DNA of 48,172 bases from Arcicella sp. Its GTDB lineage: Bacteria > Bacteroidota > Bacteroidia > Cytophagales > Spirosomataceae. The notes under the pieces are model-generated. The model searched no databases. It was not told the DNA's origin and saw only the letters and a program-made list of their open reading frames with translations. A program made the translations under genes and the position numbers. The DNA is taken from contig JACMRQ010000123.1 of NCBI GenBank assembly GCA_014376355.1, positions 1 through 48,172 of the forward strand. Reading direction: 5' to 3'. Of this stretch, positions 29,702 to 38,826 are shown in pieces (position 1 is the stretch's first letter; every line of letters begins with the position of its first letter).

Positions 29702-29739
29702 AAGAGAGGAGATTATCTAAATTGATAGTCTCCTCTTTT
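29702..29739. terminator. Intrinsic terminator downstream of the 171-aa gene
   Basis: AGAGGAGATTATC-TAAATT-GATAGTCTCCTCT (13-bp stem with one G-T wobble) followed by TTT. Confidence 0.8.
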
Positions 29740-29854
29740 GTTTTAAATTAATTTTACTAAATCAAAATTTCATACAGAATTGCTTTTTAATATTACAGAG
29801 AATTATGCTGTAATGAATTCAAGCACGACTTCTATTAAAAGAAAATTATTTTTA

Positions 29855-30877
29855 TTAATTCACTTTCACAACAATCCGACTCTGATTATATCCTGCCATT
29901 ACGCCCAAACCATTTTTGATATTAGTATAAGTCAAAACGGGTTCGGCAAATGGATTTCCATTCGCCTTTCTGATTTTGTCGATGGCTGTGTTGTAAAAAT
30001 AATAGGCTTTATCAGTATTGGCAATATAGATTTCGTTGTATCGGTCGGTTACGGTCACAAGCACATTATTATTGTTTCCACCACCTGCTTGTGGCCCACC
30101 GCCATTGATTCCTCCAGCACCATTTCCGTTTCCTCCAAAAGAGTTGAAATTATTAAAAGATCTCAAATCAAATGGGAGAGCCACAATTGTTTTATTTTCT
30201 TGACCTTTGTCGGAAATATATTCGTATTTCGTTGTCCAATTCACCCGTATTTTTTTTGCACCAGTCGCATCAATGTAAGTACCTTTTTGATAGAAAAATT
30301 GCCCTACACTATAAAAACTTTCCTCTCCTTCAATGTCTTTAAAACGAACTTCAATGCTTGGGTAAGTTCCCGTTGCTCCACGTCCAATATTACCTGTAAT
30401 GGAAGTTTGTATGGAAGAAATATCTTTTTCGGAAACTACTTTCGTCGGAATTAAACAAGAGCTTTCGACCGACTCAAAACCTGGAGCCGAAATCTTTAAT
30501 GTATAGTTTTTACCAGCAATAATTGGCAAATTTTTAGCCGATAAAAAATACCTTGAACGTGCCGTGAAAATATATTCACCATCAGCATCATAAGCGGAGG
30601 GTAGTTGTAAAGTTTTATACGGAATTGTTACTGATTTTTGACCATCCGAAAGTACTACATTCGCATTTAAGATATTTGGATAACGTTCTGCACCGTCCAA
30701 AACGGTTCCAATTACTGGAGCAGTTTGCGTCACAGAAACCTCTAAAAGTGTATCTTGTGGAGAAATAAAGCACTGAACCACCAAGCGGTCATGGTAGGGA
30801 ATATCAATATCCGTTACCAAACTTTTGCAAGAGGTAAATAGACAAGTTATGATTAAAATGATGCTAATATTTTTCAT
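29855..30877 (-). CDS. DUF4249 family lipoprotein (TonB-receptor partner)
   Basis: 340 aa; lipobox ITCLFTSCKSLVTDIDIPYHDRLVVQCFISPQDTLLEVSVTQTAPVIG; adjacent to a TonB receptor, the usual DUF4249 context. Confidence 0.85.
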   Translation of the reverse strand: MKNISIILIITCLFTSCKSLVTDIDIPYHDRLVVQCFISPQDTLLEVSVTQTAPVIGTVLDGAERYPNILNANVVLSDGQKSVTIPYKTLQLPSAYDADGEYIFTARSRYFLSAKNLPIIAGKNYTLKISAPGFESVESSCLIPTKVVSEKDISSIQTSITGNIGRGATGTYPSIEVRFKDIEGEESFYSVGQFFYQKGTYIDATGAKKIRVNWTTKYEYISDKGQENKTIVALPFDLRSFNNFNSFGGNGNGAGGINGGGPQAGGGNNNNVLVTVTDRYNEIYIANTDKAYYFYNTAIDKIRKANGNPFAEPVLTYTNIKNGLGVMAGYNQSRIVVKVN

Positions 30878-30897
30878 TGTTCTATGAAATAATGAAG

Positions 30898-30961
30898 ACG
30901 GTGGGGACGAATAGCATTCGTAATTTGTCGAATATGGACGAATCCTACTCGTTCCTGCCGT
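30898..30961. repeat. REP/BIME-like palindromic element, copy B (inverted pair)
   Basis: GTGG + GGACGAAT-AGC-ATTCGTAA (30901-30923) and inverted partner GGACGAAT-CCT-ACTCGTTC + CTGC (30936-30958); outer ends ACGG/CCGT also pair. Confidence 0.65.
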
Positions 30962-30971
30962 TTTCCCTTTT

Positions 30972-33389
30972 TTAAAATTTAAAACTATAAGAAACCGATG
31001 GCAAAAACGTAAAGATTGAATATTGTGCCAATGTTTTCGTTGTTATACCCGAAGTTGCGTCGTATTGACTCTTGAAATCATAAAAATACGGATTCCTACG
31101 ATTATAAAGGTTATAAATACTGAACTCCCACGTGCGTTCATGTCTTTTCATTTGCTTATGAAACTGAACGCCAACGTCCATACGATGATATGGAGCCGCC
31201 CTAAAAGCATTTCTTTCACCATAATCGGGTAATTCTCTAAACTCACCACGATAATTAATTGCGGCAACTCCTGCTTGGTCAACTCCAGCAATTTTATAAC
31301 CCGAACGATAAGTTGCATCGGGTAAAGTAATAGCATTTCCCGTACCATACACCCACGTAGCCGAGAGCGTAATTTGTGGCTTTAGATGATAAATTGCCAC
31401 GATTGAAGCATCGTGTCGGCGATCATATTTGGCATAAAATTTCTTTCCAAAATTCAATTCGTCAAATTGGTGTTCAGTCGATGAAAGCGTGTAACCAATC
31501 CAACCTGTCAGTTTTCCAGATTTTTTCTGAATCAATAATTCAATTCCTTTTGACCAACCCTGTCCAGCCGTAATTTTATCCTCAAAAGGCACAACATTTA
31601 CCTGACTTCTCGCTAAAGACTGAGGTCCATCCACTGAAAGGGTAGCAAATGTACTGCCCTCTTTGTAAGAAATAATATTATCCATTTTTTTGTAATATCC
31701 TTCTAATGTAATCGCTAAACCCTTGTCGGTCAAATCTTTGGCAATTCCAAACGCAATTTGTTGCGAGCGTTGAGGTTTTACCGTACCCGTTGAAGGAACC
31801 CACAAATCTGTTGGCAGACCTGCTCCAGAATTTGAAAGTAAGTGGATATATTGGTTCATTGTGGCGAAAGAAGCTTTGATTGCAAAGTCTTTTGGCAGCG
31901 TCCAAGCAATAGAAATTCTGGGTTCTGGGTTGCTATAATTTGCCGTTTTTGATACAAAAGAAGAATAGCGTAAACCCAAATTTATCCGAAGATTTGACAC
32001 AGGTTTGTAAGTATCTTCCACGTATATACCCGATTCAGTGGCATCAATAATGGTGGTGGATTCACGCAAAGTATCCGCTGCACTGTCCGTAACAACCAAG
32101 GCAGACGGAATAAAACGGTGGGCGGTAACTTGTCCGCCGAATTTGATACTATGATGCGAATTTGGAAAGAAATCAAAATCAATTTTTGCTCCATAATCAC
32201 GGATACTGCTACTATAACTCAACGTATAATAGGCAGAGTTAGTGGAAATTGTAGGAGATTTATTGTCAATATTTGTTTCAAATTGATAAGAACTATGAAT
32301 CAAAGAAACGTTTGAAAAGAGCTTTTTATTAAAAATATGGTTCCAACGGAAAGTACCCGTGGCATTTCCCCAATTTAAACCTGCATTAACGGTTCGGTTG
32401 CCTTGCACATCGGCAACGGCTCCTTTGTCTCGTCCAAAATATCCCGAAAGGAATAGACGGTCTTTATTTCCAAAATCATAATTGACTTTGGCGTTCAAAT
32501 CATAAAAATAATAGAAACTTCCTGCATTTTGGGCGGGAATAAAAAGACCCGCAGGAATATCGGCATAAGTCCTTCTACCTGAAATTAGGAAAGATGATTT
32601 ATGATTTTTGGTGATTGGAGCTTGCACAACAATTCTACTGGAAATCAATCCAATACCACCTTCTACTTGTAATTTTTCTTTGTTTCCATCTTTCATTTGC
32701 ATTTCGATAACTGAAGATAATCGTCCGCCGTATCGAGCAGGAAAACCGCCTTTGGTCAATTCAACACTTTTAAGAGCATCGCCATTGAAAACCGAAAAGA
32801 AACCGAATAAATGGTAGGCATTATAAACGGGAGCATCGTCCAAAATTAAGAGATTTTGGTCGGCTCCACCTCCACGAACATAAATCCCAACGTTGCCTTC
32901 TGAACCTTTTTGTACTCCTGGCATCAGTTGTAAAACCTTCAAAACGTCCTTCTCGCCCATAAAAGCGGGAATCTCCTTGATTTGTTGTACAGGAATCGAA
33001 ATCTGACTCATCTGTACATTTTCAGAAACTTTTTGCTGTTCAGGAGAATCACCAAAAACCTTTACTTCATCCAACTGACGAGTTTCGGGTGATAATTCAA
33101 TGTTTTGTTTAGGGTTATTCACCGTGAATTTTTTGATAGTTTGCTTGTAACCCACAAAACTAAAAACTACCATAACATCTGTATTTTGGGGTATTGTTAG
33201 TGAGTAAAAGCCATAATTATTGGTTTGAGTGCCAATTTTTTGACCTTGCACATACACACTGACGCCTGGGAGCAATTCGCCACTACCACTTTCTTTTACC
33301 GTGCCACTGATGGTAATCTTTGTGTTTTGAGCAAACGCATTTTCATATTGATATAACAGAAAAGATAGTAATAGTAACAGTTTTTTCAT
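30972..33389 (-). CDS. TonB-dependent receptor with carboxypeptidase-regulatory-like N-terminus
   Basis: ORF track starts at 33485; likely start Met at 33389 (MKKLLLLLSFLLYQYENAFAQ). Plug SVYVQGQKIGTQTNNYGFYSL, PGVQKGSEGNVGIYVRGGGADQNLLILDDAPVYNAYHLFGFFSVFN; C-term SVSYSFKF. Confidence 0.93.
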   Translation of the reverse strand: MKKLLLLLSFLLYQYENAFAQNTKITISGTVKESGSGELLPGVSVYVQGQKIGTQTNNYGFYSLTIPQNTDVMVVFSFVGYKQTIKKFTVNNPKQNIELSPETRQLDEVKVFGDSPEQQKVSENVQMSQISIPVQQIKEIPAFMGEKDVLKVLQLMPGVQKGSEGNVGIYVRGGGADQNLLILDDAPVYNAYHLFGFFSVFNGDALKSVELTKGGFPARYGGRLSSVIEMQMKDGNKEKLQVEGGIGLISSRIVVQAPITKNHKSSFLISGRRTYADIPAGLFIPAQNAGSFYYFYDLNAKVNYDFGNKDRLFLSGYFGRDKGAVADVQGNRTVNAGLNWGNATGTFRWNHIFNKKLFSNVSLIHSSYQFETNIDNKSPTISTNSAYYTLSYSSSIRDYGAKIDFDFFPNSHHSIKFGGQVTAHRFIPSALVVTDSAADTLRESTTIIDATESGIYVEDTYKPVSNLRINLGLRYSSFVSKTANYSNPEPRISIAWTLPKDFAIKASFATMNQYIHLLSNSGAGLPTDLWVPSTGTVKPQRSQQIAFGIAKDLTDKGLAITLEGYYKKMDNIISYKEGSTFATLSVDGPQSLARSQVNVVPFEDKITAGQGWSKGIELLIQKKSGKLTGWIGYTLSSTEHQFDELNFGKKFYAKYDRRHDASIVAIYHLKPQITLSATWVYGTGNAITLPDATYRSGYKIAGVDQAGVAAINYRGEFRELPDYGERNAFRAAPYHRMDVGVQFHKQMKRHERTWEFSIYNLYNRRNPYFYDFKSQYDATSGITTKTLAQYSIFTFLPSVSYSFKF

Positions 33390-33807
33390 TAGGGTTGATT
33401 TTTGGAAAAATGTATCATTAAGCAAGTACGTAAAAAATGGTGGTTTTATTGGTTTTGAGGATATTTCGAAAAGTAATAAAGCCATTAGATGTACCTGTAT
33501 TGAATAAACAAAAAAATCGTAAAATTAAAACTTTTATCTTCAAATGCTTGATTAGTGTTCACAGAAAGTTCAATTATTACCCGATAAATGGGCATTTTTT
33601 TATTTATCTTAGCAATACATTGAGCGACAAACAAATTACAGACTTTAAATAATGTAAATAATGAATAGATAATAATTTTAACTATCAAAAAACGTTTCAA
33701 CCTTGAATACAAACTACTTATCAGAATTGTCACATTATATTTATAAATTTGTAACGATGGATACACATTATTAATCAACATTTAAAATTTCCTTACCTAA
33801 ATATAGT

Positions 33808-36150
33808 ATGATTAAAATACAAAAAGGTCAGTATCAATTACTTATTGCAAGAATATGGAAATGGTCAAGTATTGGGCTTGGAGCATTTCTATTGTATATT
33901 TTGGCGGTACAATACAACTTATTTTGGCTTTTTGGGGGTATGCCAAGCCTACAAGAATTAGAAAATCCTAAAAGTCAGGTGGCTTCGGTTTTATATTCGG
34001 AAGACGGTGAAGAATTAGGAAAATATTTTCGTGAAAATCGCTCCCCTGTTGAATATGAAGAACTTTCTCCTAATCTCATTAAAGCCCTTCTTGCTACGGA
34101 AGACGCTCGTTTTACCCAACACTCAGGCGTAGATTTACGCTCAACTTTTCGGGTAATTACCCATTTAGGTAGTGCTGGTGGTGGCAGTACCTTGTCACAA
34201 CAATTAGCCAAAAATCTATTCGATACTCGACATAGTGTTGAAGACCCCGAAGAAGGAGAAAGTTACAAAGGAATATTAGCCAAAATTCCTGTAATTAGAA
34301 CTTTAATTGCCAAAACGAAAGAATGGATTTTGGCAATTCGTTTGGAGAGTCGTTATACCAAACAAGAGATTTTAAAGATGTATTTAAACGAAGTAGAATT
34401 TGGTAATAATGCCTACGGAATCCGAGTGGCGTGCAAAACCTATTTCGGAAAAGACATCAATAATGTAAGCGAAAAAGAAGCTGCAACCCTTATTGGAATG
34501 TTGCAAAATCCGTCCTTATATGACCCACGTCGTCATCCAGAACGGTGTATGGTACGCAGAAACGTGGTTTTGAGTCAGATGTATCACTACGGATATATTT
34601 CGCAGGAAGAATCAATTGATCTACAAGGAAAAACGCTGGGCTTAAATTTTAAGGTTGAAAATCAGAATACAGGCGAAGCACCGTATTTGCGTGAGTCTCT
34701 TAAAAAACAATTGCAAAATATCATTGCGGATATTAATTCAACCCGTGATGATGCTGATAAATTGAATCTTTTCACGAGTGGTTTGAGAATTTATACGAGT
34801 ATAGATTCGAGAATGCAAGAATATGCTCAAATATCGTTGGATAATCACATGAGAGACCAACAAAAGAAATTTTATGCTCACTGGAAAGGTCGTAATCCTT
34901 GGGTGGACGAGAATATGCATGAAATCAAGGGTTTTTTGAAAGATGCGATGAAACGCACGCAACGTTATAAATCTTTAATAGTAGAATTGAATGGAGACGA
35001 AGAGGCAGTTTGGAAAATATTGAAAACGCCCGTAAAAATGACCATTTTTTCGTATCAAGGAGATAAAGATACAACGCTATCTCCTTTAGATTCAATGAAT
35101 TACTACAAAAGAATTCTGAATTGTGGTTTTATGGCGATGAATCCAAACGATGGTCATGTGAAGGCTTGGATTGGAGGAATTAACTTCAAATTCTTTAAAT
35201 TTGACCACGTGCGTCAATCGAAACGTCAACCTGGATCAACCTTCAAGCCTTTTGTATATGGAGCAGCTCTTGAAAATGGGATAGCCGATTTATGTGATTA
35301 TGTGGTGGACGAACCCGTAACTTTTGGACAAGAAGATGGCTTGGTCGGTAAATCATGGACACCCCAAAACTCCGAAGGACGTTATTCTTATGCCAGTATG
35401 AGTCTTCGCCATGCCATGGGACTTTCGATAAACTCTATTTCCGCAAAATTAATGAAACAATTAAAGCCCCATGCAGTGGCTGAATTTGCAAATCGAATGG
35501 GAATTCAAAGCACTCTAAATGAAGTTCCATCTTTATGTTTAGGAGCAAGTGAAGTGTCTGTATATGAGCAGGTTGCAGCATATTGCACGTTTATGAATGA
35601 AGGTGAACGAATCGACCCAATTTTGATTTTAAAAATTGAAGATAAGAACGGAAATGAATTAAAACGTTTTGAAACAACTTCTAAAAAAGTTATTAGTTCC
35701 GAAACGGCTTATAAAATGACATATATGTTGAAAGGACCTATTCAAGAATCAGGTGGAACAGCTCAGGGTTTGAATAAATACAACTGTACAAAAGGGAACG
35801 ACATCGGAGCAAAAACGGGTACAACTTCAAACTATTCAGACGGTTGGTTTATGGGTGTAACGCAGAGTTTAGTGGCGGGTATATGGGTAGGAGGGGACGA
35901 TCGAAGTATTCACTATCGTAGTCTTGCTCTCGGACAAGGGTCAAAAATGGCAATGCCTGCCTACGGAAAATTCATGGATATGGTTTATGCCGATAAATCT
36001 TTAGCCATTGCAGGATTCAAAAAACAACCATTCAAAAAGCCGAATGGGGCAGATTTGGGTTGTAATAGCACTCGCATCGAAACTGATTCAACGGGAATTC
36101 AACAGCAAGCAACCAAACCGAAAGAAGATGAGGACGGGTTTTTGAAATAA
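33808..36150 (+). CDS. Class A penicillin-binding protein (PBP1A-like transglycosylase/transpeptidase)
   Basis: 780 aa; GT51 motifs ALLATEDARFTQHSGVD, GGSTLSQQLAKNLF, ILKMYLNEVEFGNNAYGIRVACKTYFGK; transpeptidase RQPGSTFKPFVYGAALE, SINSIS, AKTGTTSNYSDGWF. Confidence 0.97.
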   Translation: MIKIQKGQYQLLIARIWKWSSIGLGAFLLYILAVQYNLFWLFGGMPSLQELENPKSQVASVLYSEDGEELGKYFRENRSPVEYEELSPNLIKALLATEDARFTQHSGVDLRSTFRVITHLGSAGGGSTLSQQLAKNLFDTRHSVEDPEEGESYKGILAKIPVIRTLIAKTKEWILAIRLESRYTKQEILKMYLNEVEFGNNAYGIRVACKTYFGKDINNVSEKEAATLIGMLQNPSLYDPRRHPERCMVRRNVVLSQMYHYGYISQEESIDLQGKTLGLNFKVENQNTGEAPYLRESLKKQLQNIIADINSTRDDADKLNLFTSGLRIYTSIDSRMQEYAQISLDNHMRDQQKKFYAHWKGRNPWVDENMHEIKGFLKDAMKRTQRYKSLIVELNGDEEAVWKILKTPVKMTIFSYQGDKDTTLSPLDSMNYYKRILNCGFMAMNPNDGHVKAWIGGINFKFFKFDHVRQSKRQPGSTFKPFVYGAALENGIADLCDYVVDEPVTFGQEDGLVGKSWTPQNSEGRYSYASMSLRHAMGLSINSISAKLMKQLKPHAVAEFANRMGIQSTLNEVPSLCLGASEVSVYEQVAAYCTFMNEGERIDPILILKIEDKNGNELKRFETTSKKVISSETAYKMTYMLKGPIQESGGTAQGLNKYNCTKGNDIGAKTGTTSNYSDGWFMGVTQSLVAGIWVGGDDRSIHYRSLALGQGSKMAMPAYGKFMDMVYADKSLAIAGFKKQPFKKPNGADLGCNSTRIETDSTGIQQQATKPKEDEDGFLK

Positions 36151-36156
36151 GAGAAA

Positions 36157-37173
36157 ATGAAGAAATCACTAAACATAAAACCTAATGCTCAAACGCCTAA
36201 ATATCAACAGATTGTAGATGAAATTATTGAACGAATTCAACAAGGAATTCTGAAAAGAGGCGACCAATTGCCGACAATAAATGAAATTACAAACACGTTG
36301 GGTCTTGCACGAATGACTGTCATTCGTGCTTATGAGGAGCTGCGTGAACGGGGAATTATTGCTCCTCAACATGGGAAAGGATATTTTATTACTTCTACCG
36401 ACATACAGGCAACAATGCATATTTTTGTGTTATTTGATGCCATGAATTCATACAAAGAAATTCTTTTTCAAGCCCTCAAAGAATCATTAGGAGATAAAGT
36501 TTCGATTCATCTGTTCTTTCATTATCATGATATTACGGTCTTTGAAAATGTGATTGTCAATAATATTGGCAACTATAATTTCTATATTATTATGCCCCAT
36601 TTCAACGAAGATATTTCTGAAATTGTAAGGCAAATTCCCAGAGATAAATTATTGATTTTGGATATTGATGTAGAGAAATTGGATGATACTTACGCAGTAC
36701 TTTACCAAGATTTTGAGGAGAATTTTTATCAAGGATTGTTTCAAGCGCTTTCAATGATTCGGAAGTATAAAAGTCTATCTTTATTCTTGAGTAAAAATCA
36801 ATTCCAGTACACACCAAAAGGGGTTTTAAATGGATTTAAGCGATTTTGTGAAGATTATACTATTAAAAATAAAGTAGTAAACGACCTCGAATTTGACCAC
36901 CTTGACGAAGGGCATGCTTATATTTTATTTTTAGAAAATGACTTAATTCGTTTTGTGAATTACGCCAACAGGAAGGGCTTAAAATTGGGGAAAAATATTG
37001 GACTTTTATCTTATGATGATACGCCCATCAAAGAGATTTTGGATGATGGTGGCATTACAACCATTTCAAATGATTTCGTCCAAATGGGCAAGTTAGCTGG
37101 AAGAATGGTGCATAATCGACAAAAAGGGAAAATTGCCAGTGAATGTAGGTTAATTGTAAGAGGGTCACTTTAA
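36157..37173 (+). CDS. GntR-family transcriptional regulator with C-terminal periplasmic-binding-protein-like domain
   Basis: 338 aa; GntR wHTH PKYQQIVDEIIERIQQGILKRGDQLPTINEITNTLGLARMTVIRAYEELRERGIIAPQHGKGYFI; C-term IGLLSYDDTPIKEILDDGGITTISNDFVQMGKLAGRMV. Confidence 0.92.
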   Translation: MKKSLNIKPNAQTPKYQQIVDEIIERIQQGILKRGDQLPTINEITNTLGLARMTVIRAYEELRERGIIAPQHGKGYFITSTDIQATMHIFVLFDAMNSYKEILFQALKESLGDKVSIHLFFHYHDITVFENVIVNNIGNYNFYIIMPHFNEDISEIVRQIPRDKLLILDIDVEKLDDTYAVLYQDFEENFYQGLFQALSMIRKYKSLSLFLSKNQFQYTPKGVLNGFKRFCEDYTIKNKVVNDLEFDHLDEGHAYILFLENDLIRFVNYANRKGLKLGKNIGLLSYDDTPIKEILDDGGITTISNDFVQMGKLAGRMVHNRQKGKIASECRLIVRGSL

Positions 37174-37184
37174 TAAGTTGGTAT

Positions 37185-37235
37185 ATTGCTAACGTATTGA
37201 GGTAATTTGTCTGATTGCTTCAATACGTTAGCAAT
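37185..37235. terminator. Long inverted repeat between convergent GntR and xylA genes, possible bidirectional terminator
   Basis: ATTGCTAACGTATTGA (37185-37200) and TCAATACGTTAGCAAT (37220-37235), perfect 16-bp arms, 19-nt spacer, no strong T-tract. Confidence 0.55.
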
Positions 37236-37241
37236 GACATA

Positions 37242-38573
37242 CTAAATATATTGATTAATAATATTCTCAAACATCTCTTGTTTTCCACTTGTTTGTGCGG
37301 GTTCACCGGTGGCAAAGGCATGCTCTCTTAAATCTTCTAAAGTGAGTGTACCAGCCTCATAATCAGCACCTTTTCCCGAATCAAAAGAAGCATAACGATT
37401 AGTACGAAGTTTTTTGTATGGTGATTTTTTCAAAATATCATCAGCAATTATTAAAGCTCTTGCAAATGTGTCCATGCCTCCAATATGAGCCAAGAAAATA
37501 TCGTCTAAATCGGTTGAATTTCTACGAGTTTTTGCATCGAAATTAATACCCCCTTGCGTGATTCCACCCGCTTCCAAAATAATCAACATTGACTCCGTTA
37601 TTTCATTCAAATTTGTTGGAAATTGGTCAGTATCCCAGCCATTCTGATAATCACCACGGTTTGCGTCAATACTTCCTAACATTCCAGTGTCAGCGGCAAT
37701 TTGTAATTCGTGTTGAAAAGTATGTCCTGCTAAAGTTGCGTGATTTACTTCCAAATTCAACATGAAATCATTTTCTAAACCGTGTTCTTTCAAAAAGCCA
37801 ATCACCGTTTCAGCATCATAATCATATTGGTGTTTTGTTGGTTCACAAGGTTTTGGTTCAATGAAAAACTTTCCTTTAAAACCATTTTTACGAGCATAAT
37901 CACGAGCAACTGTTAAGAAACGTCCTAAATGTGCTTTTTCTCGCTTCATGTCAGTATTTAATAGAGACATATAACCTTCACGACCACCCCAGAACACATA
38001 ATTTTCGCCCCCTAAAGCAATTGTTGCGTCAATGGCATTTTTTACTTGCGTACCTGCATGAGCCAAAACGTTGAAATCTGGATTGGTTGAAGCCCCGTTC
38101 ATGTATTTCGGATTTGAAAATACATTGGCAGTTCCCCACAATAATTTCATGCCACTTACTTGTTGCTTTTGTTTAGCATAATCCACAATTGCAGATAAAT
38201 TACTTTCATATTCCGACAATGAATTCCCACCATCAACCAAATCAGTATCGTGAAAACAATAATAGGGCGTACCTAATTTTGTCATAAATTCAAAGGCAGC
38301 ATCCATTTTATCTTTGGCACGTCCTACGGCATCATTTTTCGCATCCCACGGAAAATCTTTTGTTCCTGGTCCAAATGGGTCAGCTCCTGTTCCGCAGAAA
38401 GTATGCCAATAAGCAGTTGCAAAACGCATTTGCTCTTTCATGGTTTTGCCACCCACGATACGGTTTTCATCGTACCATTTGAATGCCATTGGATTAACTG
38501 ATTCTCTCCCTTCAAATTCGATTTTGCCTATTCCCGCAAAATATTCTTTGTCTCCTAATGTTATGTTAGCCAT
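37242..38573 (-). CDS. xylA: Xylose isomerase
   Basis: 443 aa; [117 protein letters not shown]. Confidence 0.98.
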   Translation of the reverse strand: MANITLGDKEYFAGIGKIEFEGRESVNPMAFKWYDENRIVGGKTMKEQMRFATAYWHTFCGTGADPFGPGTKDFPWDAKNDAVGRAKDKMDAAFEFMTKLGTPYYCFHDTDLVDGGNSLSEYESNLSAIVDYAKQKQQVSGMKLLWGTANVFSNPKYMNGASTNPDFNVLAHAGTQVKNAIDATIALGGENYVFWGGREGYMSLLNTDMKREKAHLGRFLTVARDYARKNGFKGKFFIEPKPCEPTKHQYDYDAETVIGFLKEHGLENDFMLNLEVNHATLAGHTFQHELQIAADTGMLGSIDANRGDYQNGWDTDQFPTNLNEITESMLIILEAGGITQGGINFDAKTRRNSTDLDDIFLAHIGGMDTFARALIIADDILKKSPYKKLRTNRYASFDSGKGADYEAGTLTLEDLREHAFATGEPAQTSGKQEMFENIINQYI

Positions 38574-38693
38574 CTGTTTTAGAATATTGAATGTTTATTT
38601 TACAGTGTTCTATACTGTTCTATAAAATTACTACAAAAGTATTATCCATTCTAAAAAAAGCCAAATTATTTCTTTGAATCGATAATTTTTGTA

Positions 38694-38759
38694 GTAGGGA
38701 CGAGTAGTATTCGTCCACGGTGTTATTTGAGAGAGTGGACAAATGCTATTTGTCCCTAC
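38694..38759. repeat. REP/BIME-like palindromic element, copy C (intact inverted pair)
   Basis: GTAG + GGACGAGT-AGT-ATTCGTCC (38694-38716) and inverted GGACAAAT-GCT-ATTTGTCC + CTAC (38737-38759). Confidence 0.7.
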
Positions 38760-38826
38760 ATAAAACCCTCCATAAAACTGTCAAAGAATCTTATTTAAAA
38801 AAGGAAAGAGCATTAAAGAAAAACGG

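Noticed and set aside
29780-30454. 224-aa plus-strand ORF
   Set aside because: Lies antisense across the DUF4249 gene; composition looks like reverse-strand translation (Ser/Ile/Phe/Cys-rich) with no family motif.
38694-38759. Palindromes as simple intrinsic terminators
   Set aside because: No T-tract follows the hairpins, and the GTRG-plus-palindrome architecture recurs at three loci, fitting REP elements better.
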